Source of the DNA: Closterium sp. NIES-65
Taxonomy: Eukaryota; Streptophyta; Zygnematophyceae; Desmidiales; Closteriaceae
Direction: 5' to 3'
Assembly: GCA_948144175.1 (NCBI GenBank)
Contig: CANXME010000875.1
Span: 620,001-684,000 of the forward strand
DNA: 64,000 nt
Part shown: positions 20,301 to 30,013 of the stretch, one piece after another
Layout: each line of letters opens with the position of its first letter
Numbering within the stretch: the first letter of the stretch is position 1
Notes under the pieces: generated by a model
Database searches by the model: none
Seen by the model: the letters and a program-made list of their open reading frames with translations, nothing else
What the model was told of the DNA's origin: nothing
Translations under genes and position numbers: made by a program

Positions 20301-21736
20301 AGACGTTGTTGAGCCTGTCGAGGTTGCTAGTGACTCTGGTGCTGCTGAGGGTGCTTAGCCTGGGGGTGCTGACTCTGGGGGTGCTGAGCGTGTGGGTGCT
20401 ACGCCTAGGGGTGCTGAGCCTGAGGGAACTACGACTCGGGGTGCTGAGCCTGGGGCTGCTGAGTCTGGGGGTGCTGAGCCTGGGGGTGCTACGCCTGGGA
20501 GTGCTGAGCCTGGGGGTGCTGAGCCTGGGGGTGCTACGTCTGGAGGTGCTGAGCCTTGGGGTGCGGAGCCTAAGGGAGCCGGGCCTGTTGGTGCTGTGCC
20601 TGGCAGTTCTCCGGGTGCTTCGTCTCGCTGGGAGCCACTCTCTCCACAGGAGTTGCGTGAGTGGTTTGCCTGGCGCTGGAGGCGAGCTGCTGGAGCTGGA
20701 GGTGCTGCGTGTACTGGAGGTTCAACTGCTGCTGAGGGTGCTGGTGCCGCGGGTCTCGGAGGTTCTCGTACTGGGAGTACTGGAGCTCTGGGCCTGCGGG
20801 TACTTCTGGAGCCGGAGCTGCTACGGGTGTTGGCGCGGAGGCTACTGCTGTCAGTGCTGGAGGCGGTCCTGCTGGGGGTGCTACTGGTGCTGGTGGAGGT
20901 ACTGGAGCTGGAGGTGCTGCTGGTGCTGGTGCTGCTGCTGGGGGTACTGGTGCTGTCCATGCTGTGTCTGGAGTCGCCGCGCGGCCTCGGCCGTACTTCG
21001 TGGCACTCCTTCAGCAGGTTCTTGGTCTCTCGCCTTCTACTGTTCCTCCTCCTCCCTTAGAGTGTCCACCGGCTGTCCTGTCACAGTTACAGTTACAGCC
21101 GGCCTCCCCTCTGCCTGCTCCGTCTCCCTAAACTTGTCCTACTGGAGGTCTTGCTGAGCGTCGTGAGTCTGCAGCGAAGAGGGTGTTGCGTTACTTGTGC
21201 AGTACGTCGGGCATGGGGCTAGTGCTTGGAGGGCGACGTTGAGTGGTCCTCACAGGTCACGCTGACGCTTCTTGGGCTGACGACCAGGCTACGCAGCAGT
21301 CGTCACAGGGTTACACCTTCAGCCTTGGTTCCGGCTCTGTTTCGTGGCGGGCTACTCGCTCGTCTTCTATTCTCGGCTCCAGTTGTGAGGCTGAGATCTA
21401 CGCAGGAGCCATGGCTGCTCAGGAGCTTCGCTGGCTCACCTACTTGCTGACTGACCTCGGAGAGCCGCCTCGTTCTTCTCCAGTCCTGTACGTAGACAAC
21501 AAGGCCATGCTGGCCTTGTGTCGGGAGCAGCGACTGGAGCACAGAACGAAGCACATTGCTCTCCGCTGCTTTCTTGCTTGGAGCTGCAGCAGCGTGGTCA
21601 GCTGCGTCTTGCGTACGTGGCCTCTGAGGCCAACACTGCTGATATCTTCACCAAGGCGCTTGCGCCTTGTGATCATCAGCGCTTCTGTACTCAGCTGGGT
21701 CTTGTGCCTGCCTTGCCTCACTTGCTCACCTCTTGA
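17321..21736 (+). pseudogene. Copia C gag-pol, degenerate and RT-less
   Basis: Gag starts at the ATG at 17321. A 21-base poly-C run (17782-17802) sits where A has CCCCCCTCCC and shifts the frame. A Gly-rich tract (about 18100-18300) and the stretched zinc motif (18432-18506) follow. The protease region has a TAA near 18674, then DSGAS (about 18824). Integrase is readable from 19210 to 20148 (HMD, SDRGGEF, NGIAER), with VVDN where sister copies have VVDD, ending at a TAG that replaces CAG. The GAEPGG-type linker spans 20306-20630 with stops. After the deletion at about 21171, RNase H (GHADASWADD at about 21252, SCEAEIYA, YVDNKA) is present but frameshifted near 21580. Confidence 0.88.
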
Positions 21737-21948
21737 CCTTGCTTGTACTGTTACATATATATATACACCTGCTCTTGCTTGTCTAGCCTTATATATATAT
21801 GTACTCCTGCATGTGAACTGGCCTTGTAGCCTTGAACTTGTGCTCGGAATGTGTGGTGACTTTGTGATCCACCCTGAGCTTGCTTTGCTTTGCTTTGCTT
21901 GACTGGTCTTGTGACCCCTTGTTCTCCCCCACTTTGCCTATGGGGGTG

Positions 21949-22074
21949 TGTCAGAACATTATAGCTTATACATTTGTGTAGGTTGTAGTGGGGTAGCCCA
22001 TAAGGGGTACAACCCAATTAGGGTTAGTACATGTACCCAACTCTCATAGTTCAATCATTCCTCGTTTCTTCTCA
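21949..22074 (+). repeat. Copia C 3' LTR
   Basis: 126 bp, TGTCAGAACATT...TTCTTCTCA, preceded by the family polypurine tract ATGGGGGTG. The upstream 3' non-coding block (21737-21948) matches that of copia A. Confidence 0.93.
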
Positions 22075-22079
22075 ACCCT

Positions 22080-23657
22080 GAAATGCACGCCGACCCCGAA
22101 AACCGCTGGGACATCTCGACGATGACGGTGAAGGAGGCGTTGGCGAGCTGGAAGGGCCCGGCGGTGAAGGCCGCCATGGAGGAGGAGATCCGCAGCCTCA
22201 TCAACATGGGCACGTGGGAGCTGGTCGAACGCCCGCCGGGAGTGAACGTCATGAAAAACCGGTGGGTGTTGACGACGAAGTACCACGTCGACGACACCGT
22301 CGAGCGGGAGAAGGCGAGGTTGGTCATGAAGGGCTTCACTCAGGTGTACGGCGCTGACTACGACGAGATTTTTGCGCCGGTGGGCAGCTATGTCACGCTG
22401 AGGATCGTCCTCACCATCGTCGCCGTCCTCAACCTCAACCTGATGCTGCTCGACATGAAGAACGCCTTCCTGCAGAGGAAGCTCGACCGGGTGCTCTACA
22501 TGTCCCAGCCGGACTACTTCAATGACGGAACCGGCCGGGTGTGCAAGCTGCTGAAGAGCCTGTACAGGCTGAAGCAGTCGCAGCTGTTGTGGTACTTAGC
22601 TCTCAACGACATGCTGGTCGGCGCCGGGTGGAAGAAGAGCCAGGTCAACGAGGCGCTGTACTTCAAGGTCGGCGACGACGAAGTGGCCTGTTGGGTGCTG
22701 GTCTACGTCGACGACCTGGTCGCTGCCAGAAGCAGCACCGAGATGCTGAAGGAGCTGTTGGAGTCCGCCTTCGAACTGTGTGAGATCTCGCCGGTGCAGA
22801 AGTACCTCGGGCTGGAAATCGTGCGTGACAGGTCGGCGGAGAAGCTATGGCTGCATCAGCAGGGCTACGCCGACAAGTTGCGCAGGCGCTTTATCGACGA
22901 GGAGCAGACCGCGCGCACCCCAAAGACGCTGGTCTCGGTCGACGCCTACGCCGAGCTCACCTTCGACGACGAGGAGGCACAGGAGCGGCAGGAGGAGGAG
23001 TACTGGCAGAAGGTTGGCTCGGTGCAGTTCGCAACGACGATGACGAGGCCGGACATCGCCTTCGCCTGCAGCAAGCTGGGGAGCGGCCTCACGGTGAGGA
23101 GCGACCATCACTGGCGCGAGGTCGATCGCTGCCTCGCCTACCTCGCCAACACGTGTGACACCGCCGTGGAGTTCGGCGGTGGACCTGAGTCACTGGAGCT
23201 GATCGGCTACGTGGACGCCGACGACACCGGTGACAAGCAGAATAGAATGAGCACGGGTGGCTACGTGTTCATCCACGGAGGGGCCGCGGTTTCCTGGTCG
23301 AGCCAGCGCATCAAGTGCGTGACGTTGTCGTCGACTGAGTCAAAGTACATGGCGGCCACTGAAGCCGTCAAGGAGGGACGCCGACTTCGTTTCCTCCTCG
23401 CAGAGTTCCAGCAGCTGGATGCTGGAAAGCCGACTGTTCTCCGAGTGGACAACAAGTCGGCCATCACAGTCGCCGAAAAAATGGGGTTGACGAGCAACCT
23501 CAAGCACATGGAGCAGCGACAGGCCTGGCTGAAGCACATGGTGAAGCGCGGGAAGTTCTCGCTAAGATACATCCCGACCGCTGAGCAGCCAACCGACTTC
23601 CTGACAAAGGCGTTGCACTATCCGGCCTTCAACTGGTGCTCCGTCGCCATCGGCTAG
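22080..23657 (+). CDS. Copia B pol, RT and RNase H part (open frame)
   Basis: An uninterrupted frame of about 525 codons ending TAG at 23655-23657. It is the 3' continuation of the B pol frame after copia C. It contains the RVT_2 domain (MKNRWVLTTKY at about 22249, LLDMKNAFLQ at about 22447, LVYVDDLVAA with the catalytic YVDD at about 22703) and Ty1/copia RNase H (GYVDADDTGD at about 23206, SSTESKYMA at about 23329, RVDNKSA at about 23445), with the terminal PTDFLTKAL motif. RT and RNase H convert element RNA to DNA. All catalytic residues are present, yet the segment has no start of its own because it is severed from its 5' half. Compared with the short-LTR family it is a clearly different copia lineage. 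Confidence 0.88.
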   Translation, partial: EMHADPENRWDISTMTVKEALASWKGPAVKAAMEEEIRSLINMGTWELVERPPGVNVMKNRWVLTTKYHVDDTVEREKARLVMKGFTQVYGADYDEIFAPVGSYVTLRIVLTIVAVLNLNLMLLDMKNAFLQRKLDRVLYMSQPDYFNDGTGRVCKLLKSLYRLKQSQLLWYLALNDMLVGAGWKKSQVNEALYFKVGDDEVACWVLVYVDDLVAARSSTEMLKELLESAFELCEISPVQKYLGLEIVRDRSAEKLWLHQQGYADKLRRRFIDEEQTARTPKTLVSVDAYAELTFDDEEAQERQEEEYWQKVGSVQFATTMTRPDIAFACSKLGSGLTVRSDHHWREVDRCLAYLANTCDTAVEFGGGPESLELIGYVDADDTGDKQNRMSTGGYVFIHGGAAVSWSSQRIKCVTLSSTESKYMAATEAVKEGRRLRFLLAEFQQLDAGKPTVLRVDNKSAITVAEKMGLTSNLKHMEQRQAWLKHMVKRGKFSLRYIPTAEQPTDFLTKALHYPAFNWCSVAIG

Positions 23658-23833
23658 GTGCGCTTGGCCGACGTGGGCGACGAAGTTGACAACGTGCAGC
23701 AGCAGGTGCCATGCCCTTTTGCATGGCTGGTGTGGTGGACGACATGCTGTGTGTTGGGTGCATGTCGACCAGCTATTCTCCGAGGAGTACTGCCGTGTGG
23801 GCTGGGGCCCAAAGCGTAAACGCGGAAGGGGAG
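23658..23833 (+). promoter_or_regulatory. Copia B 3' non-coding region and polypurine tract
   Basis: 176 bp after the pol stop, ending in GCGGAAGGGGAG (23822-23833) immediately before the LTR start TGTCAACA. The purine run would be the plus-strand primer. Confidence 0.7.
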
Positions 23834-24342
23834 TGTCAACAGAAGTTGTGTGTTGGCCCCGTCCTCGCTTGGGCGGAGCCGACTTTATGGTCGGGTGTGA
23901 GGGGAGCAGCCGACCTGCAGCAGTGGGCGAGTTGGTTGACGAGGAGGTCGACCTGCACGGGGGCCTGGGGAGGTCGACCTGGGGAGTCGACCTGCGGAGG
24001 ACGTCAACTTGGTGACGTCAACTTGAGGCAGCCGACTCGGGGTCGGTGTGAATAAAATGAGGAATGAAATGACTAAGGGAAAAGTTGGGTACAAGTACAA
24101 ACCTTATAAATGTGTTGTACCCCATATGTGCTACCCCACTATAGCCTACATAGGCGAAGTCATATAAGTCTGACAGTCGGCTGACAGGGCTGCTTGATGG
24201 CTGGTTGACTAGACTTGCTGGTTGACTAGACTTGCTGGTCGACGAAGGAGGGGCCGACGTCGACCTCGACTCAGGATGCCGTGCGGTTGGGCGTCGAGTA
24301 GCTAGGCGTCAACTTGATGACGCCGACCTCGGGTAGACGACT
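23834..24342 (+). repeat. Copia B right LTR, truncated and interrupted
   Basis: Begins TGTCAACAGAAG. It is collinear with 11000-11386 except for the solo LTR at 24047-24175 and a short local duplication of the GGTTGACTAGACTTGCT segment near 24203-24240. It ends where copia D begins. Confidence 0.8.
24047..24175 (-). mobile_element. Solo LTR of the short-LTR copia family
   Basis: 129 bp, minus-strand TGTCAGACTTATATG...TTTTATTCACA, flanked by GTCGG (24042-24046 and 24176-24180). It contains the family core (GTAGGCTATAGTGGGG and GGGGTACAAC) but is well diverged from the other copies. It lies in the right LTR of copia B; the left LTR of B at 11209-11220 shows the empty site. Confidence 0.93.
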
Positions 24343-25589
24343 TGTTTTCATGCTTGTTCTGTTGGGTGCCAAATATTTTTTTTTGCACTACAACCAGCCG
24401 TCTCCATGATGTTATGTATTTTGTGTATGTTCTGTATGCATTCGTTTTCGCATTTCATTTCGTGTATTATTACTGTGGGATCATGATCTATCGTGACGAA
24501 CCATGACGAGTCATGTTCGTTCATGTCGGCTCATGTTCGTTCATGTCGGCTCATGTACGCTCATGTTTGTTTTCATCGACGAACGCATGCGTTCATGAAA
24601 GTTTTGTGTTTCATGAATGTTCTGTGTTTCATGAATGTCGAGTTTTTTCATGAAGGTTGGTTGTGAGTTTCAAGTGTGTCGGGGAGAAGTGGGGCTCGAG
24701 ACATTGACCGGGCCCTTTGACTTTCTTCACGTAAGTCAAGGGTGCGAACGTCAGGACCCACGCATGGTGTCCTGAAACACGCGCGTGTGGCACCACAAAA
24801 CATGCGCGTGTGTCGCCACTGTTTTGATCGTGCACAGTGCGCACGATCGATACAAGACGGAGCGACATGATCGCTCCGTCACGCGCAGGACAACGCACGA
24901 TCGCTTCAGCGATCGTCTTGTCCTTCACGACTGAGAAATATCTCGGTCGTGATGATGGACACGTGGGGCACGCGAGACTTCGCAGTTGACTAACAGAATT
25001 TTCGCGCTGACTCGGCGAGCAGGTAAATTTGCCAGAAAGTCGCGCTGCTTTGCGTCATTATTTCGACAGAGGTACAAAACGGTAAAATCCGTTTCTAACT
25101 GAAAAACGGGAATCTCACACGGACGTTCATGATCGCACACGAGTAAACATGAATGTTTGCGAGGAGAGTCAGCAGGAGAATTTGGCAGCAATGCCGTTTG
25201 AAGACAGTTATTCTACAGAGGCAAATCAAGCCAAATTCTGAAGCAGTTTTACAACTCTTTTTCAATGACAGCAAAGCGAAGACCTGGACAACAGTTAGAC
25301 AACTGTTTTGTGTGTTTTCCTTTGTGTACCTAGGTCCTCTCTTATATGTGTGCTTGTATTTGCTTTCATCAACAATGCTTTCATGATTTCAAGCATATAT
25401 TCTACTACCAGGTATTGACAAAACAGATACACAACGAAGTGCTGCCAAAACTCTGCTCAACCAGAACACTCACTCTACAAACTAAGCTTGGCATAACTAT
25501 TCACTTAGTTTACAAATGATGTTAAGTGTTTCCTAGTTTATGTTTGTGAACCTGAGTTAATCGCTTCCGCATAGTACTTAGATATAACA
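24343..25589 (+). repeat. Copia D left LTR
   Basis: Inferred start TGTTTTCATG at the B/D breakpoint; end ATATAACA, two bases before the primer site. It contains short tandem TCATGTTCGT/TCATGTCGGC repeats (24508-24570) and two strong inverted repeats (24856-24880 and 24897-24916). AT-richer than all copia coding sequence nearby. No gene seen in it. Confidence 0.7.
24856..24916. repeat. Two perfect hairpins in the copia D LTR
   Basis: GACGGAGCGA / TCGCTCCGTC with a 5-nt loop (24856-24880, perfect 10-bp arms), and ACGATCGC / GCGATCGT with a 4-nt loop (24897-24916, perfect 8-bp arms). They lie in the middle of the LTR, where they could affect transcript ends; function unknown. Confidence 0.7.
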
Positions 25590-25591
25590 CG

Positions 25592-25603
25592 TGGTATCAG
25601 AGC
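25592..25603 (+). promoter_or_regulatory. Copia D primer-binding site
   Basis: Exact TGGTATCAGAGC, complementary to the 3' end of plant initiator methionine tRNA, two bases after the LTR end. Confidence 0.9.
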
Positions 25604-25634
25604 TGGTCCTTAGTCATTCTCAACGCATCCATCG

Positions 25635-28600
25635 ATGGGGTCGCATGGAGAAGAAGGGAACTCAGCCCCCGCGAGAAGTGGCAGCCAGGAATCTGGTGTC
25701 TCCGTGCCTAGGATAGCCCGGACGAGCCAGGGCCCGCTACTAAAGGCGTTTCTGAAGAACTTCTCAGTCAAGAAGTTCAGTGGAGAAGGCTATGATGACT
25801 CGTCCTGGAAGATGCAGCTGTACTTTCGGCAGATTGGCCTTCTCAAGCTAATGATAGGCACCGAGAAACGACCCAGTACCCCGGAGATGCAGAATGAGTG
25901 GGACGAGCGCTCTTCCGCCTGGTACTACATTCTGTCCTAGAGTTTGGATCTCGCCCAACGCCAACATATCATGCACCTCCTCCCGGAGGAAGAGTGTGGA
26001 CCCAAGGCATGGAGAGTGCTCAAGGATTTGCATGCCCCCACATCACTTGTAGCTACCGTCATGCTGGAGAGGGAGCTCTCCACCCTTCGCCTCAGTGAAG
26101 GAGAACCCGTTCAACCCGTCCTTGACAAGCTGAGAGACCTCTATGCCAAGCTCGCCATCGCTGGAATTGTCTACCCCGAACAAACCAAGTGTATGAAGAT
26201 GCTGTCACTGCTGCCGGGGTCATGGATGATATTCAAGTGGCTTGAATCTTCCTCAAAACCAGAGCTTCTGGACCTTGGAATAGATTCGCGAGGAGGACTT
26301 AAGGAGGCGCCAAATGAGGGGAGGTGAAGAGGGGAGCAGCAGCTACGCCATGCAAGGAGGAAGAAGGGGCAGAGGCAAGAAATGGCGAGGGGCTGGGAGA
26401 GGAGCGTCTAAGGAAGAGGAGCCCTCCAACCAGCAAGGCGGCAGAGGAGTAGGACGTGGTGGAGGTAGAGGTGGTAGAGGCGGAGGAAGGGGACCAGGGA
26501 GGATGGAGGGCAAGTGCTGGTACTGTGAGAAAGTGGGTCACCCGTGGTTCAAGTGCCAGACTAAACCAACTTAGTGGACCCCCTCAAACAGGACTCAAGA
26601 TGGGAGCGGCGCCGGAGCAGTTGCCGATGATGAACCGACCAAACAGGGGGAGAGGGAAGTTGGTCAGTTCTTCCACGTTGGAGTGCCGGATGAGGACGCA
26701 GTGGTCGCCCATGCTGGAGCTGCACTGCACCCGCTCAACATGTGGATTCTGGATACAGGAGCGGCATGGACCATGACTCCAAGGGCCGACCTCCTTGACA
26801 AAGTGGGGGCTGCACCGATTGCAAAGGTGAGGTCGGCATCCGGGCACGCTCTCAAGGTGACGGGGGTTGGACGTGCTGCATTCAAAGGAGCCGATGGTAA
26901 ACCAATGGTGCTAAGTGATGAGCTTCTTGTCCCTGACCTTAAAGCTAACCTTATCTCCCTCACGAAACTAGGCAAGTGTAGGGTCAGCACCTCCACCGAG
27001 GGAGCCAAGACATTCACAGGGCAGCTGGGAAAGTGGGTGATGTGGGACCTTCACGAGAGCCGTGACATTTGCAACTCCATGTGGCAGCTTCCTGTGATGA
27101 CATGGGGCAAGGAGGGTGGATCCGAGGGAGAGTGCAATCCTGTAGCTGCAGAGGAGCTGAAGGTTTCAGTGAGGAGCGATGAAACGGACTGGATGACAGC
27201 TCACCGTCACCTCCGGCACATTGCAATGCCCGCACTGCAGCAACTGCAAAAGGAGGAAGGAGTTAAGGGACAGAAGCTGACAGGTGCAACAACAACCCAC
27301 AAGTGTGAAACTTGCTTGCTAACCAAGTTTACTCGGTTCCCGTTCCATGCAACTGAGGGTGGCGGTAAGAAATTGCTGGAGCTGGTGCACATGGATGTGG
27401 TGGGGCCACTACCGGTTGTGGGGGAGCGTGGGGAGAAGTATTTTCTCACCATTGTGGATGATTGGAGCCGAGTTACCTGTGCATACCCCATCAAGAAGGA
27501 CCATGCACATCCACCATACGTGATGAATGGCTGCCGTTCATGGAGAAACAATCCGGGCAAAAGGTGAAGCGGATCAGGATTGATAGGTGTGAGGAGTTCC
27601 CTAGGGAAGAATTGACTACATGGCTGAAGAAGCAGGGCATCATTCGAGAGCTCACAACCTCTTACACTCCACAGTCCAACGGCATAGCGGAACGGGCAAA
27701 CGGCACGGTGTTGGAAACGGCACAGGCACTTCTCATCGAGTCGGGGTTGGGGAATCCATAGTGGCCACATGCTGTGCGCCACGCTACGGTGGTTAAGAAC
27801 AGGGTGTTCACCAACGTCGGTGGTGATTCATGGGCCCCCATGGAGAGGTGGCTTGGGAGAAAGCCGCCCATTGGCATGCTGCGTGTGTTTGGCTGCATAG
27901 CTGTGGCCCATATCCCCAAAGCACATCACAACAAGTTGTGTGCAACGGCCGTGTGGAGTGCGCATTTGGGGTTGGCAGCCGAAAGCAAAGGGTGGCTGCC
28001 GTGGGAGCCGAGCAAGGGAGTCGTTTTTGACAGCAGGGATGTCAAGTTCATGGAAGACATCACCTACGGGAGCTGGTCTAAGCAGCCAAAGGAGCAGATT
28101 GTGCAGCAACTGCAATAGGCAACCATGGGGTTTGAGGCTGAGGAAGAGAGGGGTGGGGAGGAGACCGCAACGGCACACAAGGAGGAGGGTGCAGCAGAGC
28201 TTCCCGTGGTCAAGGGCGTGGAGCCAAGGGGTGCACCTGAAGAACCTCACCCCATAACACATGTGATTCCCCCCACCCTTCCACAAAGAAGGACCCAAAC
28301 GAAATCCCCTCCCACAGGCCGTGGTCTCTCACCTATGATCGAAAGGCAGATGCGAGCAGCCGCTTTGAAGCTGAGGGACTACAAAGGAGCAAGGGGACAG
28401 CAGCAGCAACTCGATGCATTACTAGTGCTTCAAAGCAGTTTTGACTCTGATGAGGAAGCGGAAGAAGAAGTCTTCTGCTTCATGGCACCCGCACCAACTC
28501 AGCCACTAACCATGGAAGAAGCCCTTAACGGACAAGACCAGGACAAGTGGTTGGCATCAAGAGATGCTGAATACAACAACCAAATGGAGAATGGGACATG

Positions 28601-29569
28601 GGAGCTAGTGCCACTGCTGGAGGGGAAGAAAGCCATAAACTGTGGCTAGATTCCTAGGATTAAAACTAACAACAAAGGAACCATGTCCGTTTACAAGAGC
28701 ATGCTGGTGGCAAGGGGTTACCAACAGAAAGAAAGGGAGGACTTCAAGAAGACCTTTGCTGCAACTGCTAAGACACCAACATAGTGTGTTCTCCTCTCCG
28801 GTGCAGCCGTGTGTGGGTGGGTGATAGCTCAGATGGACATCACCACAGCCTTCCTCTATGGGCTGATAGATGTGGAGGTGTTCATGTCGCAGCCGCCGAG
28901 TTATGAGGATGGCACCGGGCGTGTGAGCAAGCTGAAGAAGGCCATCTATGGCCTCAAAGAAGCACCACACTGCTGGTACAAGAAGCTGTCTTCGATTCTA
29001 GAGGAGATAGGGTTCAGAGCGAGTGCATGTGCCGAGGACCTTTTCCTCATGGGGGAGAAGGAGAGCCTTGTCATGTTCCAGGTGTATGTGGATGACATCC
29101 TCTTGTTTGGGAGCAGCAAGTAGGAGGTGATGAAGGTGCAGCAGAAGCTCATGCAAAACTTCAAGTGCAAGACCCTGGGGGAGGCGAACTACTACCTAGG
29201 AATGCACATCGAGAGGGATGCCAGCAATGGATGGGTGAAGCTGCACCAGGAGAAGTACATCAATGACATGAGGAGCAAGTATGAGATAGAGATCGGAAGG
29301 AAGATCACCACACCTCTTCCATCCGGATTCAAACTCATCAAAGCTGGTGAGAACAAAAGAGTGGATCAGCGGGAGCAGGCTCATTTTCAGTCCATGGTGG
29401 GGAGCTTGCTCTATGCAGCAGTGCACACTAGGCCGGACATCTCCTTTGCTGTGGGGCAGATAGCCAGGGTGGTGCAAAATCCCATTGAGGAGCAGGTGGA
29501 TGCAGTAGACCGTATCATCCAGTGTCTGAACTCCTACCCAACCGTTAGAGTTCAATACTCAGCCGTTGC
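25635..29569 (+). pseudogene. Copia D gag-pol, degenerate, lacking RNase H
   Basis: Starts at the ATG at 25635 (MGSHGEEGNS). Gag contains KKFSGEGYDDSSWKMQLY and is interrupted by TAG at 25938. A shift near 26320 leads to a basic Gly/Arg stretch and a canonical CCHC knuckle CWYCEKVGHPWFKC (26515-26556), then TAG at 26572. The protease motif LDTGAAW is at about 26749. GAG-pre-integrase residues (CETCLLTKF) and the integrase first Asp (HMDVVGP, about 27391) follow. A frame change near 27495 leads to a mutated RIDRCEEF and the NGIAERA glutamate (about 27684), with stops at 27760, 28116 and 28647. RT retains QMDITTAFLYG (about 28831) and YVDD (about 29086), with TAG at 29121. RNase H is missing. 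Confidence 0.85.
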
Positions 29570-29575
29570 ACAGCG

Positions 29576-29670
29576 ACCAGCCGCCTGCATGATGTTATGC
29601 GTTTTGTGTATGTTCTGTATGCATTCGTTTTCGTATTTCGTTTTGTGTGTTGTTGCTGTGGGATCATGAT
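29576..29670 (+). repeat. Fragment of copia D 3' LTR
   Basis: Matches 24393-24489 with about 12 differences. It is joined directly to RT sequence through the shared bases ACCAG, as expected of a deletion that removed RNase H, the 3' non-coding region and the first ~50 bases of the 3' LTR. Confidence 0.75.
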
Positions 29671-29672
29671 CA

Positions 29673-29800
29673 TGAGAAGAAACGAGAATCAATGAACTAT
29701 GAAAGAGTTGGGCACAAGTACTAACCATAATTGGGTTGTACCCCTTATGGGCTACCCCACTAATGGCTACACAAAATGCATAAGCTATGATGTTCCGACA
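29673..29800 (-). repeat. Copia E 3' LTR
   Basis: 128 bp; minus strand TGTCGGAACATC...TTCTTCTCA. Several differences from the 5' LTR, for example TGTCGG against TGTCAG. The polypurine tract is adjacent at 29801-29809. Confidence 0.92.
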
Positions 29801-30013
29801 CACCCCCATAGGCAAAGTGGGGGACAACAAGGGGTCACAAGACCAGTCAAGCAAAGCAAAGCAAGCTCAGGGTGGATCACAAAGTCACCACTCATTCCGA
29901 GCACAAGTTCAAGGCCAAAAGGCCAGTTCACATGCAGGAGTACATATATATATAGAAGGCTAGACAAGCAAGAACAGGTGCATATATATATATATGTAAC
30001 AGTACAAACAAGG

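Larger units (their letters stand above)
16061..22074 (+). mobile_element. Copia C: short-LTR copia with internal RT deletion
   Basis: LTRs at 16061-16191 (131 bp) and 21949-22074 (126 bp), flanked by the duplication ACCCT (16056-16060 and 22075-22079), inserted in copia B pol. The 5' LTR begins TGCACGAACATT where the 3' begins TGTCAGAACATT. Several indels also separate the LTRs, so this insertion is older than A or H. It contains leader, gag, protease, integrase, linker and RNase H, but lacks the RT domain: sequence jumps at about 21171 from the linker directly to RNase H-proximal sequence, a loss of about 1.5 kb relative to A. Confidence 0.95.
11000..24342 (+). mobile_element. Copia B: second copia lineage, multiply interrupted
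   Basis: A copia element unrelated in LTR and leader to the short-LTR family. Sequence at 11000-11386 is repeated at 23834-24342 once a later insertion is removed, so both ends are LTRs. Between them are gag (from about 12218), protease and integrase (to 16060), and RT/RNase H (22080-23657). It is interrupted by the SMART element (14112-14456), copia C (16061-22074) and a solo LTR (24047-24175), and ended at 24342 by copia D. The left LTR begins CGGCAAC where the right begins TGTCAAC, so the left terminus has mutated. The full LTR length and the target duplication cannot be read because the right LTR is cut. The three insertions and the divergence of the LTRs make B one of the older residents. 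Confidence 0.85.
24343..29672 (+). mobile_element. Copia D: long-LTR copia, 3'-truncated
   Basis: A third copia lineage. The left LTR runs from about 24343 to 25589 (about 1.25 kb). A textbook primer site TGGTATCAGAGC lies at 25592-25603, and gag-pol follows from 25635. The element is defective at its 3' end: pol stops within the RT/RNase H connection at about 29570 and jumps to a 95-bp piece (29576-29670) that matches 24393-24489 of the left LTR. Copia E then begins. The left LTR begins exactly where copia B homology ends, so D was inserted into, or recombined with, the LTR of B. Confidence 0.85.
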
